A stretch of DNA of 64,000 nt, taken from assembly GCF_003248515.1 (NCBI RefSeq), contig NZ_QFOB01000007.1, forward strand, positions 122,394 through 186,393, read 5' to 3'. The first letter of the stretch is position 1. Each line of letters opens with the position of its first letter. Both the position numbers and the translations under genes were made by a program. This stretch comes from Sphingomonas sp. GTDB taxonomy: Bacteria > Pseudomonadota > Alphaproteobacteria > Sphingomonadales > Sphingomonadaceae. Below the pieces are notes generated by a model. It saw only the letters and a list, made by a program, of their open reading frames with translations. It made no database searches and was not told where the DNA came from. This document shows positions 9,083 through 16,363 of the stretch, piece after piece.

Positions 9083-10158
9083 TGGCACGCTGGCCGGAAC
9101 TGCTGGGAGGTCGCCGCCCCGCGCGGGACGAGCCCGCGGATTCGGCGCCCGAAACGGACCGCGCCGCGGACGCGGCCGCGCTGCTGGATGGCTTTCCGGA
9201 GCCGCTGCTGCTGCTGGACGGCATCATCGTGACCGCCGCCAATGCCGCCGCGCGCAGGCTTTTCGGCGCCTATGTGGATGGCGAGGACGTGCGGCTCGCG
9301 CTGCGCCATCCCCAGGCCAGCGCGCTGCTGGCGGGCACGCGCGAAGGGCCGGTGGCGATCGGCGGGCTCGGCAATCCGGACCGGCGCTGGGAAATGGCGG
9401 TCAGCGCGCTGGCGGACGGCCGCCGGCTCGTCCGCCTCGAGGATCGCAGTTCAGCCCAGGCGGCCGAACGGATGCGCACGGATTTCGTCGCCAATGCCAG
9501 CCACGAGCTGCGCACGCCGCTGGCCGCGCTGATCGGCTTCATCGAAACGCTGGAGGATGCGAACGGGCCGGACGACGCACCGATCCGCGCCCGCTTCCTG
9601 GGCATCATGGGGGCCGAGGCACGCCGGATGCAGCGGCTGATCGACGATCTGATGTCGCTTTCCCGGATCGAGGCGGATCGTTTCGTGGTGCCGCGCGAGA
9701 CGATCGATCTCGTCGCCCTCACCCGCGTCGCCTGCGCCGAGATCGAGGGCGGCGGCAAATCCGGAGGCCGCGTCCTCTGCTCGATCGAGGCGCCAGTCGC
9801 GAACGTCCATGGCGATCGCGCCCAGTTGCTCCAGCTGCTTCACAACGTGATCGGCAACGCGCTGAAATATGGCCGGCCGGAAAGCCCGGTCGCCGTTTCC
9901 ATCGGCACGGCGGATCACAATGCGATCCTGATCGTGCGCGATGAGGGAGAGGGCATTCCCGCCGAGCTGATCCCGCGCCTCACCGAACGATTCTACCGCG
10001 TCGATCCCGGCCGCAGCCGCGCGCTGGGCGGCACCGGGCTGGGCCTGGCGATCGTCAAGCATGTGGTGGAGCGGCATCGCGGAAGGCTGGATATCGTCAG
10101 CATCGTCGGCGCCGGCACCACCGTCACTGTCACATTGCCGCTCGCCACACTCTCCTGA
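9082..10158 (+). CDS. phoR: PhoR-like sensor histidine kinase lacking membrane segments
   Basis: A 358-residue kinase expected to phosphorylate PhoB when phosphate is scarce. An N-terminal PAS-like region (about 30-130; PEPLLLLDGIIVTAANAAA) is followed by the dimerisation helix with the phospho-His motif FVANASHELRTPLAALIGF, then N-box HNVIGNALKYG, G1 RDEGEGIP and G2 GGTGLGLAIVKHV. No hydrophobic transmembrane stretch is visible, unlike the textbook PhoR with its membrane anchor. The PhoR name rests on sequence character plus immediate proximity to phoU and phoB. No pstSCAB genes occur in the window. Confidence 0.85.
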   Translation: MARWPELLGGRRPARDEPADSAPETDRAADAAALLDGFPEPLLLLDGIIVTAANAAARRLFGAYVDGEDVRLALRHPQASALLAGTREGPVAIGGLGNPDRRWEMAVSALADGRRLVRLEDRSSAQAAERMRTDFVANASHELRTPLAALIGFIETLEDANGPDDAPIRARFLGIMGAEARRMQRLIDDLMSLSRIEADRFVVPRETIDLVALTRVACAEIEGGGKSGGRVLCSIEAPVANVHGDRAQLLQLLHNVIGNALKYGRPESPVAVSIGTADHNAILIVRDEGEGIPAELIPRLTERFYRVDPGRSRALGGTGLGLAIVKHVVERHRGRLDIVSIVGAGTTVTVTLPLATLS

Positions 10159-10171
10159 ACCCGCCGATTTC

Positions 10172-10190
10172 GTGTAACATCACTGTCTTG
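10172..10190 (+). promoter_or_regulatory. Candidate Pho box upstream of phoU
   Basis: Two TGT(A/C)-type half-sites, TGTAAC at 10173-10178 and TGTCTT at 10184-10189, sit 11 bp apart, the spacing of PhoB direct repeats (CTGTCAT-like, 11-bp period). The element ends 30 bp before the phoU start and lies between phoR and phoU, so it would give phoU-phoB a PhoB-responsive promoter. The match is moderate. Confidence 0.5.
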
Positions 10191-10219
10191 AAGCGCAGCT
10201 ACGCGCAGCGAGGCGGAAT

Positions 10220-10927
10220 ATGGCAATGGCGACCGGACATATCCTGAAATCCTTCGACGAGGATCTTGCGGAGCTTCGCGCGCTCGTCGCCCAGATGGGC
10301 GGCCTGGCCGAGGAAGCGATCGACGGGGCCATAGCGGCGCTCGCCAATCGCGATGCCGAGGCAGCCGCCGCGATCGTGGAAGGCGATCGGGAACTGGATC
10401 GGCTGGAGGCCGAACTGGAACGCCAGGTCGTCCGCCTGATCGCCCTGCGCGCGCCTCTGGCGGACGATCTGCGCGAGATTCTCGCCGCGCTGAAGATTGC
10501 CGGCGTGATCGAGCGGATCGGCGATTATGCCAAGAATATCGCCAAGCGCGTGCCGCTGCTGCTCGACAGCCGGGGGATCGAGCCGCTCTCCATCCTGCCC
10601 GCCATGGCGCGCGCCACGGCGGAGATGGTGCATGATGCGCTGGATGCCTTCGCCGCGCGCGATGCCGAAGCCGCCACCAAGGTCTGCGCGCAGGATCGCA
10701 TCGTCGATGATTTCTACAACAGCCTGTTCCGCGCCCTGCTCACCTACATGATGGAAAACCCGCACACGATCTCGGCGTCGACGCATTTGCTGTTCGTCGC
10801 CAAGAATCTCGAACGGATCGGCGATCACGCCACCAATATCGCCGAGATGGTCCATTTCGCCGCCACGGGCGAGCAGATCGCCGAGCGCGGGCGCGGCGCG
10901 GACCATCTCGCACCGGAAATCGCCTGA
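10220..10927 (+). CDS. phoU: Phosphate signalling complex protein PhoU
   Basis: A 235-residue all-helical protein with two PhoU repeats (about 15-105 and 120-210). The conserved motif ERIGDYAKNIAKR in the first repeat recurs as ERIGDHATNIAEM in the second. PhoU mediates between the Pst transporter and PhoR to shut off PhoB phosphorylation when phosphate is plentiful. It sits between phoR and phoB, 61 bp after phoR and 10 bp before phoB. A second ATG six bases downstream (10226) is an alternative start. Confidence 0.95.
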   Translation: MAMATGHILKSFDEDLAELRALVAQMGGLAEEAIDGAIAALANRDAEAAAAIVEGDRELDRLEAELERQVVRLIALRAPLADDLREILAALKIAGVIERIGDYAKNIAKRVPLLLDSRGIEPLSILPAMARATAEMVHDALDAFAARDAEAATKVCAQDRIVDDFYNSLFRALLTYMMENPHTISASTHLLFVAKNLERIGDHATNIAEMVHFAATGEQIAERGRGADHLAPEIA

Positions 10928-10937
10928 AGGGAAAGCG

Positions 10938-11636
10938 ATGACGACAGGTCACATTCTGCTGGTCGAGGACGATGCGGCGCTCGCCGAGCTGATCGCCTGG
11001 CATCTGGAGCGCGACGGCTATTCCGTCGAGCGCACGGGCGACGGCGAGGAGGCGATGCTGCTCGCCGCCGAGCGCACGCCCGATCTCGTCCTGCTCGACT
11101 GGATGATCGAGAATGTTTCCGGCATCGAGGTCTGCCGCCGGCTGCGCCGCGCGCGTGAAACGGCGCGCGTGCCGATCATCATGCTCACGGCACGCGGCGA
11201 GGAGGAGGATCGCATCCGCGGTCTCCAGACCGGCGCCGACGATTATGTGACCAAGCCCTTCTCCCCGCGCGAGCTGGTCGCACGCGTGAGCGCGGTGCTC
11301 CGCCGCACGCGACCGGCCCTGGCCGGGGAACGACTGGAATATCGCGGGATCGAAATGGATCTCGCCAGCCACCGCGTGCGCCGCGACGGATCGACCGTGC
11401 CGCTGGGGCCGACCGAATTCCGCCTGCTCCGCCACTTCCTCGAGCATCCGGGCCGCGTCTTTTCGCGCGAACGGCTTCTGGATAGCGTGTGGGGCCGCGA
11501 GAGCGATATCGAGCCGCGCACCGTGGACGTCCATATCCGCCGCCTGCGCAAGGCGATCAACGTGGGCGACCTGCCCGACATGATCCGCACGGTGCGCTCG
11601 GCGGGCTATGCGCTGGATGCGGAGGGCGTGGCCTGA
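10938..11636 (+). CDS. phoB: Phosphate regulon response regulator PhoB
   Basis: A 232-residue OmpR-family response regulator. The receiver domain (1-120) has the acidic pair EDD near residue 10, the phospho-acceptor Asp in LVLLDWMIENVSG (normally LDWMLP) and the Lys of VTKPFSPRELVAR. The C-terminal winged helix (about 135-228) contains LGPTEFRLLRHFLEHPGRVF and RTVDVHIRRLRKAI, typical of PhoB. An AAGGGAAAG ribosome-binding site precedes the ATG. It follows phoU with a 10-bp gap. Confidence 0.95.
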   Translation: MTTGHILLVEDDAALAELIAWHLERDGYSVERTGDGEEAMLLAAERTPDLVLLDWMIENVSGIEVCRRLRRARETARVPIIMLTARGEEEDRIRGLQTGADDYVTKPFSPRELVARVSAVLRRTRPALAGERLEYRGIEMDLASHRVRRDGSTVPLGPTEFRLLRHFLEHPGRVFSRERLLDSVWGRESDIEPRTVDVHIRRLRKAINVGDLPDMIRTVRSAGYALDAEGVA

Positions 11637-11686
11637 CGGGCCAGCCCCCGGGCTTCATTCAAGGATAGGGCGAACGAGGCAGCCGC

Positions 11687-12265
11687 TTACAGCCAGGCGC
11701 GGCTCTTCGCCATACCCGCCTCGAACGCATCGATATCGTTCGCGGCCGCCAGGGTCAGGCCGATCTCGTCCAGCCCCTTCATCAGGCAATCGCGGCGGAA
11801 CGGATCCATCGCGAATTCGAACCGATCCTGAAAGGGCGTCGTCACCGTCTGCGTATCCAGATCGACGACGATCCGGTCGGTGGCCGCCACCTCCATCAGC
11901 CGATCGATCGCATCCTGCGGCAGCACGATCGTGGCGATGCCGTTCTTGAAGGCATTGCCCGAGAAGATATCGGAAAAGCTAGGCGCCAGCACCGCCTTGA
12001 TGCCGAGATCGCCCAGCGCCCAGGCGGCATGCTCGCGGCTGGAGCCGCAGCCGAAATTATCGCCAGCGATCAGGATCGGGGCACCCGCATATTCGGGATC
12101 GTCGAAGACGTTTCCGGCTTCTGCCCGGATCGTCTCGAACGCGCCCCTGCCGAGGCCGGAGCGCGTGATCGTCTTCAGATAATGGGCGGGAATGATGACG
12201 TCCGTGTCGACATTCTTCCGGCCAAGCGGATAGGCGCGGCCCTCGATCTCGGTCAGCTTCTGCAC
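11687..12265 (-). CDS. leuD: 3-isopropylmalate dehydratase small subunit, GTG start
   Basis: LeuD pairs with LeuC to isomerise 2-isopropylmalate to 3-isopropylmalate in leucine synthesis. The 192-residue product has the expected N-terminus (QKLTEIEGRAYPLGRKNVDTDVI), the LeuD/aconitase swivel motif GDNFGCGSSREHA near residue 75 and FGNAFKNGI-like FSGNAFKNGI. The open frame continues upstream, but that extension runs through an intergenic palindrome and the neighbouring gene. The start is set by GTG at 12265 with AAGGA about 7 nt upstream. leuC is not adjacent, which is common in this order. It converges on phoB with a 50-bp gap that shows no clear terminator. Confidence 0.93.
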   Translation of the reverse strand: MQKLTEIEGRAYPLGRKNVDTDVIIPAHYLKTITRSGLGRGAFETIRAEAGNVFDDPEYAGAPILIAGDNFGCGSSREHAAWALGDLGIKAVLAPSFSDIFSGNAFKNGIATIVLPQDAIDRLMEVAATDRIVVDLDTQTVTTPFQDRFEFAMDPFRRDCLMKGLDEIGLTLAAANDIDAFEAGMAKSRAWL

Positions 12266-12275
12266 GTCATCATCC

Positions 12276-12366
12276 TTCCGTATTCCGGCGAAGGCCGGAA
12301 TCCAGAGCTGCCAGCGGTGCGCGTGGAGCCCGGCTCCCCGGCCTTCACCGGGAGAGGCCCCGAAAG
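12276..12366. repeat. REP-like palindromic intergenic element in the leuD leader
   Basis: ATTCCGGC (12282-12289) and GCCGGAAT (12294-12301) form an 8-bp stem with a GAAG loop. A second partly symmetrical GC-rich stretch follows (CCCGGCTCCCCGGCCTTCACCGGG region, about 12329-12352). Elements of the 'ATTCCGGCGAAGGCCGGAAT' type are dispersed repeats in sphingomonads, from memory. It occupies nearly all of the gap between leuD and the LytTR regulator, leaving about 10 bp for the leuD ribosome-binding site. Confidence 0.6.
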
Positions 12367-13167
12367 TCAATGCACAAAGCGCGCCACCACATCGCGATAG
12401 GAGCGGCTCACCTTCACCCGCGCGCCCGAATCCAGCACCAGGAAGCATTCGCCGTTCGTGTGCGGCTTTACCTGCTTCACCAGATCGAGGTTCACGATCG
12501 TCGAACGGTGGATACGCTGGAAGCGGCGCGGATCGAGGCGGCGCTCCAGATCCTTCATCGTTTCGCGCAGGATCAGCGTGTTGTCGCCGGTGTGGATGCA
12601 CATGTAATCGCCGGCCGCGTCGATCCGCTCGATCGTATCGACATCGACGCGGAAGATCTGGCCGCGATCCTTGATGTTGATGAGCTTTTCGTAGCGGCTG
12701 GAGGCGGGCTGCTCGGCGCTGTCAGGCAGGGCCTCATGCGCTTCCGGCGCATGTTCGGCGATCACTTCCTTCAGCTGCACTACCTCCTCGGCGGCGCGCT
12801 TTTCGGCCAGGCGCTGGCGCACCCGCTCCATCGTATCGGCCAGGCGATCCGTATCGACGGGCTTCATCAGATAATCGACCGCGCCCGCCTCGAAGCCCTT
12901 CAGCGCATGATCGGAATAGGCCGTCACGAACACGAAGAGCGGCGGCTCCACCTCCGCCAGGCCGGACACCACGGAGAAACCGTCAAAGCCCGGCATCTGG
13001 ATATCGAGGAAGACCAGATCGGGTTTCTGCGTCTTGATCGCGCGGATCGCTTCCCGGCCATTGGTGCAGGTCTCGACGATCTCCACGTCTTCGTGCGGCT
13101 CGAGGCGGAGCTGGAGCCCCTGGATTGCCAGCGATTCGTCGTCGACCAGGATCGTGCGGATGGTCAT
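12367..13167 (-). CDS. LytTR-family response regulator
   Basis: A 266-residue regulator with an N-terminal receiver domain (acidic patch VDDES near residue 10, phospho-acceptor Asp in LVFLDIQMPGFDGF, Lys in MKPVDTDRL) and a C-terminal LytTR DNA-binding domain (about 165-265; IERIDAAGDYMCIHTGDNTLILRETMKDLERRL region, FQRIHRSTIVNLDLVKQ). A charged linker of about 40 residues joins the domains. ATG at 13167 has GAGG 10 nt upstream; an in-frame TTG at 13188 overlapping the kinase stop would add seven residues. It is in one unit with the upstream sensor kinase. Confidence 0.92.
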   Translation of the reverse strand: MTIRTILVDDESLAIQGLQLRLEPHEDVEIVETCTNGREAIRAIKTQKPDLVFLDIQMPGFDGFSVVSGLAEVEPPLFVFVTAYSDHALKGFEAGAVDYLMKPVDTDRLADTMERVRQRLAEKRAAEEVVQLKEVIAEHAPEAHEALPDSAEQPASSRYEKLINIKDRGQIFRVDVDTIERIDAAGDYMCIHTGDNTLILRETMKDLERRLDPRRFQRIHRSTIVNLDLVKQVKPHTNGECFLVLDSGARVKVSRSYRDVVARFVH

Positions 13168-13184
13168 GCGTCGGAAGTCCTCAA

Positions 13185-14270
13185 TCAAGCGGCCTGGTAG
13201 GGGATTTCAATGGCGACGGCGAAGCCACCTTCCCCGGCCTGAATGTCGAAACGATGGTCTGCCCCATAGGCCTGGGTGAGCCTGTCCCTGATATTCGCCA
13301 AACCGACGCCGGTGGATACGGTTGCCCGTGCCATGGCCTCGGTAAGGTTCGATCCTGGACCCGTGTCGCTGACTTCAATGTGAACGCGGTTGCCGATCCG
13401 CTTGGCCGAAACGGTGATGTCCGCCCCCTCCTCCTTGGGCGTCACGGCATATTTTACGGCATTTTCCACCAGCGGCTGAAGCAGCAATGACGGCATTCGC
13501 GCATCCGCCACGGCCGGATCGACATCGAAATTCGTGCGCAGCCGATCCTCGAAGCGCATCTTTTCGATCTCGAGATACAGTTTCAGCGTGGCCATCTCCT
13601 GCGCCACGCTCATCGCGCCTTCGGGCTCGCTCACCAGCGTGTAGCGCAGGAAGGAAGACAGGCGCGACAGCATCGCATTGGCGCGATCGGTCTGCTTCAG
13701 CAGCACCAGCGTGGAGATCGAATTGAGAGTGTTGAACAGGAAGTGCGGATTGAGCTGATAGCGCAGCATGGCGAGCTGGGCGGAGCTGGCCTGCGCCTCC
13801 AGCCTCAACAATTGCTCCCGCTGATCTTCCGCCACCAGATAGAAATTGATGCCGTAATAGAGGGCGGACCAGGCCGAAAGCACCGAGAAATCCAGGAGGA
13901 TCGCCGACAGGAACTGGATACCCTCCGGCATCGGCCCCACGCGATAGAAGGTCGCATGCGCCCAGGTCTCGATCGAGGAGAATGCGGCCGACGCCAGCAG
14001 CAGGATCATGATCGAGACCGGCCAGGTGATCGTCGCCGAGAGACGGAACAGCCGGCGATAGGCGGCCGACATCAGCAGGGTGAGCGAATAGCCCGTCGCG
14101 GTGGTGAGCGCGGTGGGCACCACGAACAGCCAGCCCATCGCATTGGCGATGCCGCCCAGCGCGCGCAGGATGAAATAGCCCGACCAGCCGACCGTCTGGA
14201 GAGTCCAGAAGGCCCTGTTCTTGTCATCGAAGAGGGGGCGCGAGCGGAGCAGCGGGAGCGGCATCGGCAT
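13185..14270 (-). CDS. LytS/YehU-type membrane sensor histidine kinase
   Basis: A 361-residue kinase. The N-terminal third (about 20-150) has four or five hydrophobic segments. It is followed by the His_kinase motif LRYQLNPHFLFNTLNSIS near residue 190, with the phospho-His in the NPHF context, and a HATPase domain with N-box QPLVENAVKYAV, GPG and GVGLANIRDRL. This is the class that pairs with LytTR regulators, as here. The start at 14270 (MPMPLP) was preferred over an upstream in-frame ATG. The signal sensed is unknown. Confidence 0.92.
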   Translation of the reverse strand: MPMPLPLLRSRPLFDDKNRAFWTLQTVGWSGYFILRALGGIANAMGWLFVVPTALTTATGYSLTLLMSAAYRRLFRLSATITWPVSIMILLLASAAFSSIETWAHATFYRVGPMPEGIQFLSAILLDFSVLSAWSALYYGINFYLVAEDQREQLLRLEAQASSAQLAMLRYQLNPHFLFNTLNSISTLVLLKQTDRANAMLSRLSSFLRYTLVSEPEGAMSVAQEMATLKLYLEIEKMRFEDRLRTNFDVDPAVADARMPSLLLQPLVENAVKYAVTPKEEGADITVSAKRIGNRVHIEVSDTGPGSNLTEAMARATVSTGVGLANIRDRLTQAYGADHRFDIQAGEGGFAVAIEIPYQAA

Positions 14271-14356
14271 GCAAGCTAGCCCAAGGCGGCGCATATCGCC
14301 ACCCGTTGCCGCCCTTACCGCCTCTTGCCTGCTGAACGCGGGCTAAACATCCAATT

Positions 14357-14375
14357 TTCGGACGGTTCATCCGAA
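14357..14375. promoter_or_regulatory. Inverted repeat TTCGGA-n7-TCCGAA in a divergent promoter region
   Basis: TTCGGA (14357-14362) and TCCGAA (14370-14375) are separated by 7 bp in the 160-bp gap between the divergent LytS-like kinase and the Gly/Tyr-rich protein. It lies about 57 bp before the latter's start, a usual operator position. It may serve the LytTR pair or another regulator; the assignment is inference. Confidence 0.4.
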
Positions 14376-14432
14376 TCGCGCTAGAAGGCGTTTCAACGGA
14401 TGGGATCCGTCGATCGGATTTGGAGATCTGGG

Positions 14433-14777
14433 ATGCGCAAGTTTCTTACCACGGCCGCGACCGCCCTCGCCTTGGCCGGCACGCTCGTCGCCGCTGCCGC
14501 TCCTGCGGATGCGCAGCGCTATCGGGGCGGCTATCGCGGCCATTATTACGGGCATCGCGGCGGCGGCAGCGGTGCCGCCGTCGCGGCCGGGATCATCGGC
14601 CTGGGCGTGGGTGCGGCCATCGCCTCGTCGAACCGCGGCTATTATGATCGGGGCTATTATGGCCGCGCTTATGCGCCGGGCTATTATTATGCGCCGCCCG
14701 CTTACGATTATTATTATGCGCCGCCGCCTCCCCCGCCGCCGGCTTATTATTACGGCTACGGCCGCTACGGCTGGTAA
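14433..14777 (+). CDS. Secreted Gly/Tyr/Pro-rich small protein
   Basis: A 114-residue protein with a clear Sec signal peptide (MRKFLTTAATALALAGTLVA, cleavage near ADA-QR at about residue 28). Then come a Gly/Arg/His/Tyr-rich stretch, one hydrophobic glycine-zipper segment (GAAVAAGIIGLGVGAAIASS) and a low-complexity Tyr/Pro tail with seven consecutive prolines. GGAG lies 7 nt before the ATG. A strong terminator follows directly, so it is monocistronic. Such proteins are common in alphaproteobacteria and their role is undetermined; the glycine zipper suggests an envelope association. Confidence 0.8.
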   Translation: MRKFLTTAATALALAGTLVAAAAPADAQRYRGGYRGHYYGHRGGGSGAAVAAGIIGLGVGAAIASSNRGYYDRGYYGRAYAPGYYYAPPAYDYYYAPPPPPPPAYYYGYGRYGW

Positions 14778-14794
14778 GCGACGGATAGCGGATA

Positions 14795-14825
14795 ACGGGC
14801 GGCGAGGCATTCGCCGCCCGTTTTT
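14795..14825 (+). terminator. Rho-independent terminator of the Gly/Tyr-rich gene
   Basis: The stem ACGGGCGGCGA (14795-14805) pairs with TCGCCGCCCGT (14811-14821) around a 5-nt loop, and TTTTTC follows at 14821-14826. It starts 18 bp after the stop codon. Confidence 0.9.
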
Positions 14826-14905
14826 CGTGGACGATCCGATCTTTTTGCGATCGTGCCGCTTGACGCCATCGGGCCGCCCCGATAAGCGCCCCGCTCCGCT
14901 CGCAC

Positions 14906-14981
14906 GGCCCCTTCGTCTAGCGGTCTAGGACGTCGCCCTCTCACGGCGAAAACACGGGTTCGAGTCCCGTAGGGGTCACCA
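14906..14981 (+). tRNA. tRNA-Glu (anticodon CTC)
   Basis: The acceptor stem GGCCCCT pairs with AGGGGTC (one G-T pair) and the discriminator A is followed by encoded CCA. The anticodon stem TCGCC/GGCGA encloses the loop CTCTCAC with anticodon CTC, reading GAG. The T-arm ACGGG-TTCGAGT-CCCGT is standard. The last 14 nt of the gene form the left attachment repeat of the integrated element. Confidence 0.97.
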
Positions 14982-14982
14982 G
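14968..14982 (+). other. attL: left attachment repeat in tRNA-Glu
   Basis: CGTAGGGGTCACCAG, comprising the last 14 nt of tRNA-Glu plus one base, is repeated exactly at 34463-34477. This is the classical pattern for tyrosine-integrase elements at tRNA 3' ends. Confidence 0.88.
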
Positions 14983-15047
14983 TCAAGCGATTTATCGCGT
15001 TCATTTTGCGTGATAATTTGAGAAATCACGAAATCCGATACCACAGG

Positions 15048-15068
15048 CGTTCCCACATTTTCTGTGGG
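15048..15068 (+). other. Left arm-type integrase binding site candidate
   Basis: CGTTCCCACATTTT at 15048-15061 is identical to two copies beside the right attachment site (34295 and 34332). It also forms a small hairpin with TGTGGG at 15063-15068. It lies 66 bp inside attL, with no gene between attL and 15230. Confidence 0.6.
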
Positions 15069-15190
15069 CACTGATGGCATGATTCGGAACATAACGGGAC
15101 ATTTGCGAGGTGGCCACAAAATGTCTCCACAATTCGATCGCTCAACTCGCGATGGAACTCGTTCATTCCCTAATCATTAGCGGTCTTTTT

Positions 15191-15220
15191 CGTCAGGGTT
15201 CGGTCAGATTCGCTCCCTAG
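15191..15220 (+). promoter_or_regulatory. Response-regulator box and promoter of the RND efflux operon (site 1)
   Basis: Direct repeats GTCAG at 15192-15196 and 15203-15207 are 11 bp apart within CGTCAGGGTTCGGTCAG. After 8 bp comes CCTAGCCGGGA (15216-15226), which recurs at the same distance in the peroxidase promoter. The ATG follows 14 nt after the start of CCTAG, so the leader would be very short or absent. An OmpR-family activator would bind the repeat in place of a -35 element. Confidence 0.65.
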
Positions 15221-15229
15221 CCGGGAAGG

Positions 15230-16354
15230 ATGCAAAGACGAACCTACCTGCTTGTCGCTGCCTCTGCCGCCGGATTGATCCTGATCGCCCTGTGGTACGT
15301 CGCGGGCCGAACCGGGACGGAAGGCGCCTCGCCCAAAGCACCCCCCTCCCCACGTGCGGGATCGGGAACGCCGAACATTCTTTCGGTCGATGCAAGTCAC
15401 GCTGGACAGATTGGCATCCACCTCGCGCCGGTCACCTTGGCGGACCGGGTTCCCATCGCGACGATCCCCGCGATCATCCAGCCCCCGGCCAACGCGCGCG
15501 TCGCGGTCGCGGCGACTTTCCCTGGGGTCGTGGCAACAACGCTCGTGGTGGAGGGCGAGACCGTCCGGCAGGGTCAACCGCTTGCCATCGTCTCCAGCCG
15601 CGACATGTTTACCTTGGGGGCCGATCTCACCCGCGCCAACGCGCGCCTCGGCGTGGCAAGGTCGAATGCCGCCCGCCTCTCACAGCTTAGTCGCGAAGGC
15701 ATCATCGCGGGCGCGCGTGCCGACGAGGCCAACGCAATGACCGTCGAGGTTCAAGCCGATGCCTCGGAAAAATCACGCATCCTGAAGAGGGTCAACGGCA
15801 ACGGGCAGCGCGGCACCTACACGCTGACCGCGCCGATCGCCGGACGCGTCACCTCCGCCGCCATCCAGGCTGGAACTGCGGTGGACGGCACGACCGCACC
15901 CTATGTCATCGACGCGGCCGGTCGCTACGAGGTGGTCGGCCAGTTGCCCGAACGTCTGATCGGCTCGGTGCATCCGGGCATGATCGTCCAGATCGCCCCC
16001 GATATCCGCGGTCCCGTCATCGCTGTGGGATCGACCATCGATCCGGCGACTCGTTCGGCGAGCCTGAAGGCTGAAATCCCTGCCGGGCCGGATATCGTTT
16101 CAGGGCGGACGACGAGTCTGACGATTTTCGACTCCGCACCACCGGGCGCGGTGATTGTGCCGGAGGCGGCCGTGACGGTCGTGAACGGCAAGGATGTCGT
16201 GTTCGTGGCGGTGCGAGGTGGCTTTGCGATCCGCGAAGTCACGCACGGTGCGGCGGCCGGAAACCAGGTGGTGATCCTGTCGGGGCTAAAGCCCGGTGAG
16301 CAAGTCGTCGCCACCGGAACGAGCGCGCTGAAGGCGCTCGCCCTCTCGCGCTAG
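15230..16354 (+). CDS. RND efflux periplasmic adaptor subunit (CzcB/CusB-like)
   Basis: A 374-residue membrane-fusion protein linking the inner-membrane pump to the outer-membrane channel. One N-terminal hydrophobic segment (about 6-26) acts as an anchor or signal. Barrel-sandwich halves are visible as ATFPGVVATTLVVEGETVRQGQ and TLTAPIAGRVTSAAIQAGTAV, with an alpha-hairpin between them (about 125-180). The beta-barrel and membrane-proximal domains follow (VIVPEAAVTVVNGKDVVFV, LKPGEQVVATG). No His-rich metal-binding extension is present. It is first in a five-gene run with gaps of 9 bp or overlaps. The metal specificity cannot be read. Confidence 0.92.
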   Translation: MQRRTYLLVAASAAGLILIALWYVAGRTGTEGASPKAPPSPRAGSGTPNILSVDASHAGQIGIHLAPVTLADRVPIATIPAIIQPPANARVAVAATFPGVVATTLVVEGETVRQGQPLAIVSSRDMFTLGADLTRANARLGVARSNAARLSQLSREGIIAGARADEANAMTVEVQADASEKSRILKRVNGNGQRGTYTLTAPIAGRVTSAAIQAGTAVDGTTAPYVIDAAGRYEVVGQLPERLIGSVHPGMIVQIAPDIRGPVIAVGSTIDPATRSASLKAEIPAGPDIVSGRTTSLTIFDSAPPGAVIVPEAAVTVVNGKDVVFVAVRGGFAIREVTHGAAAGNQVVILSGLKPGEQVVATGTSALKALALSR

Positions 16355-16363
16355 GAGCACGCC

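Noticed and set aside
12266..12601. A longer leuD product starting near 12601
   Set aside because: The extension would run through a palindromic repeat and antisense to the LytTR gene. LeuD homology begins at 12265, where a ribosome-binding site is present.
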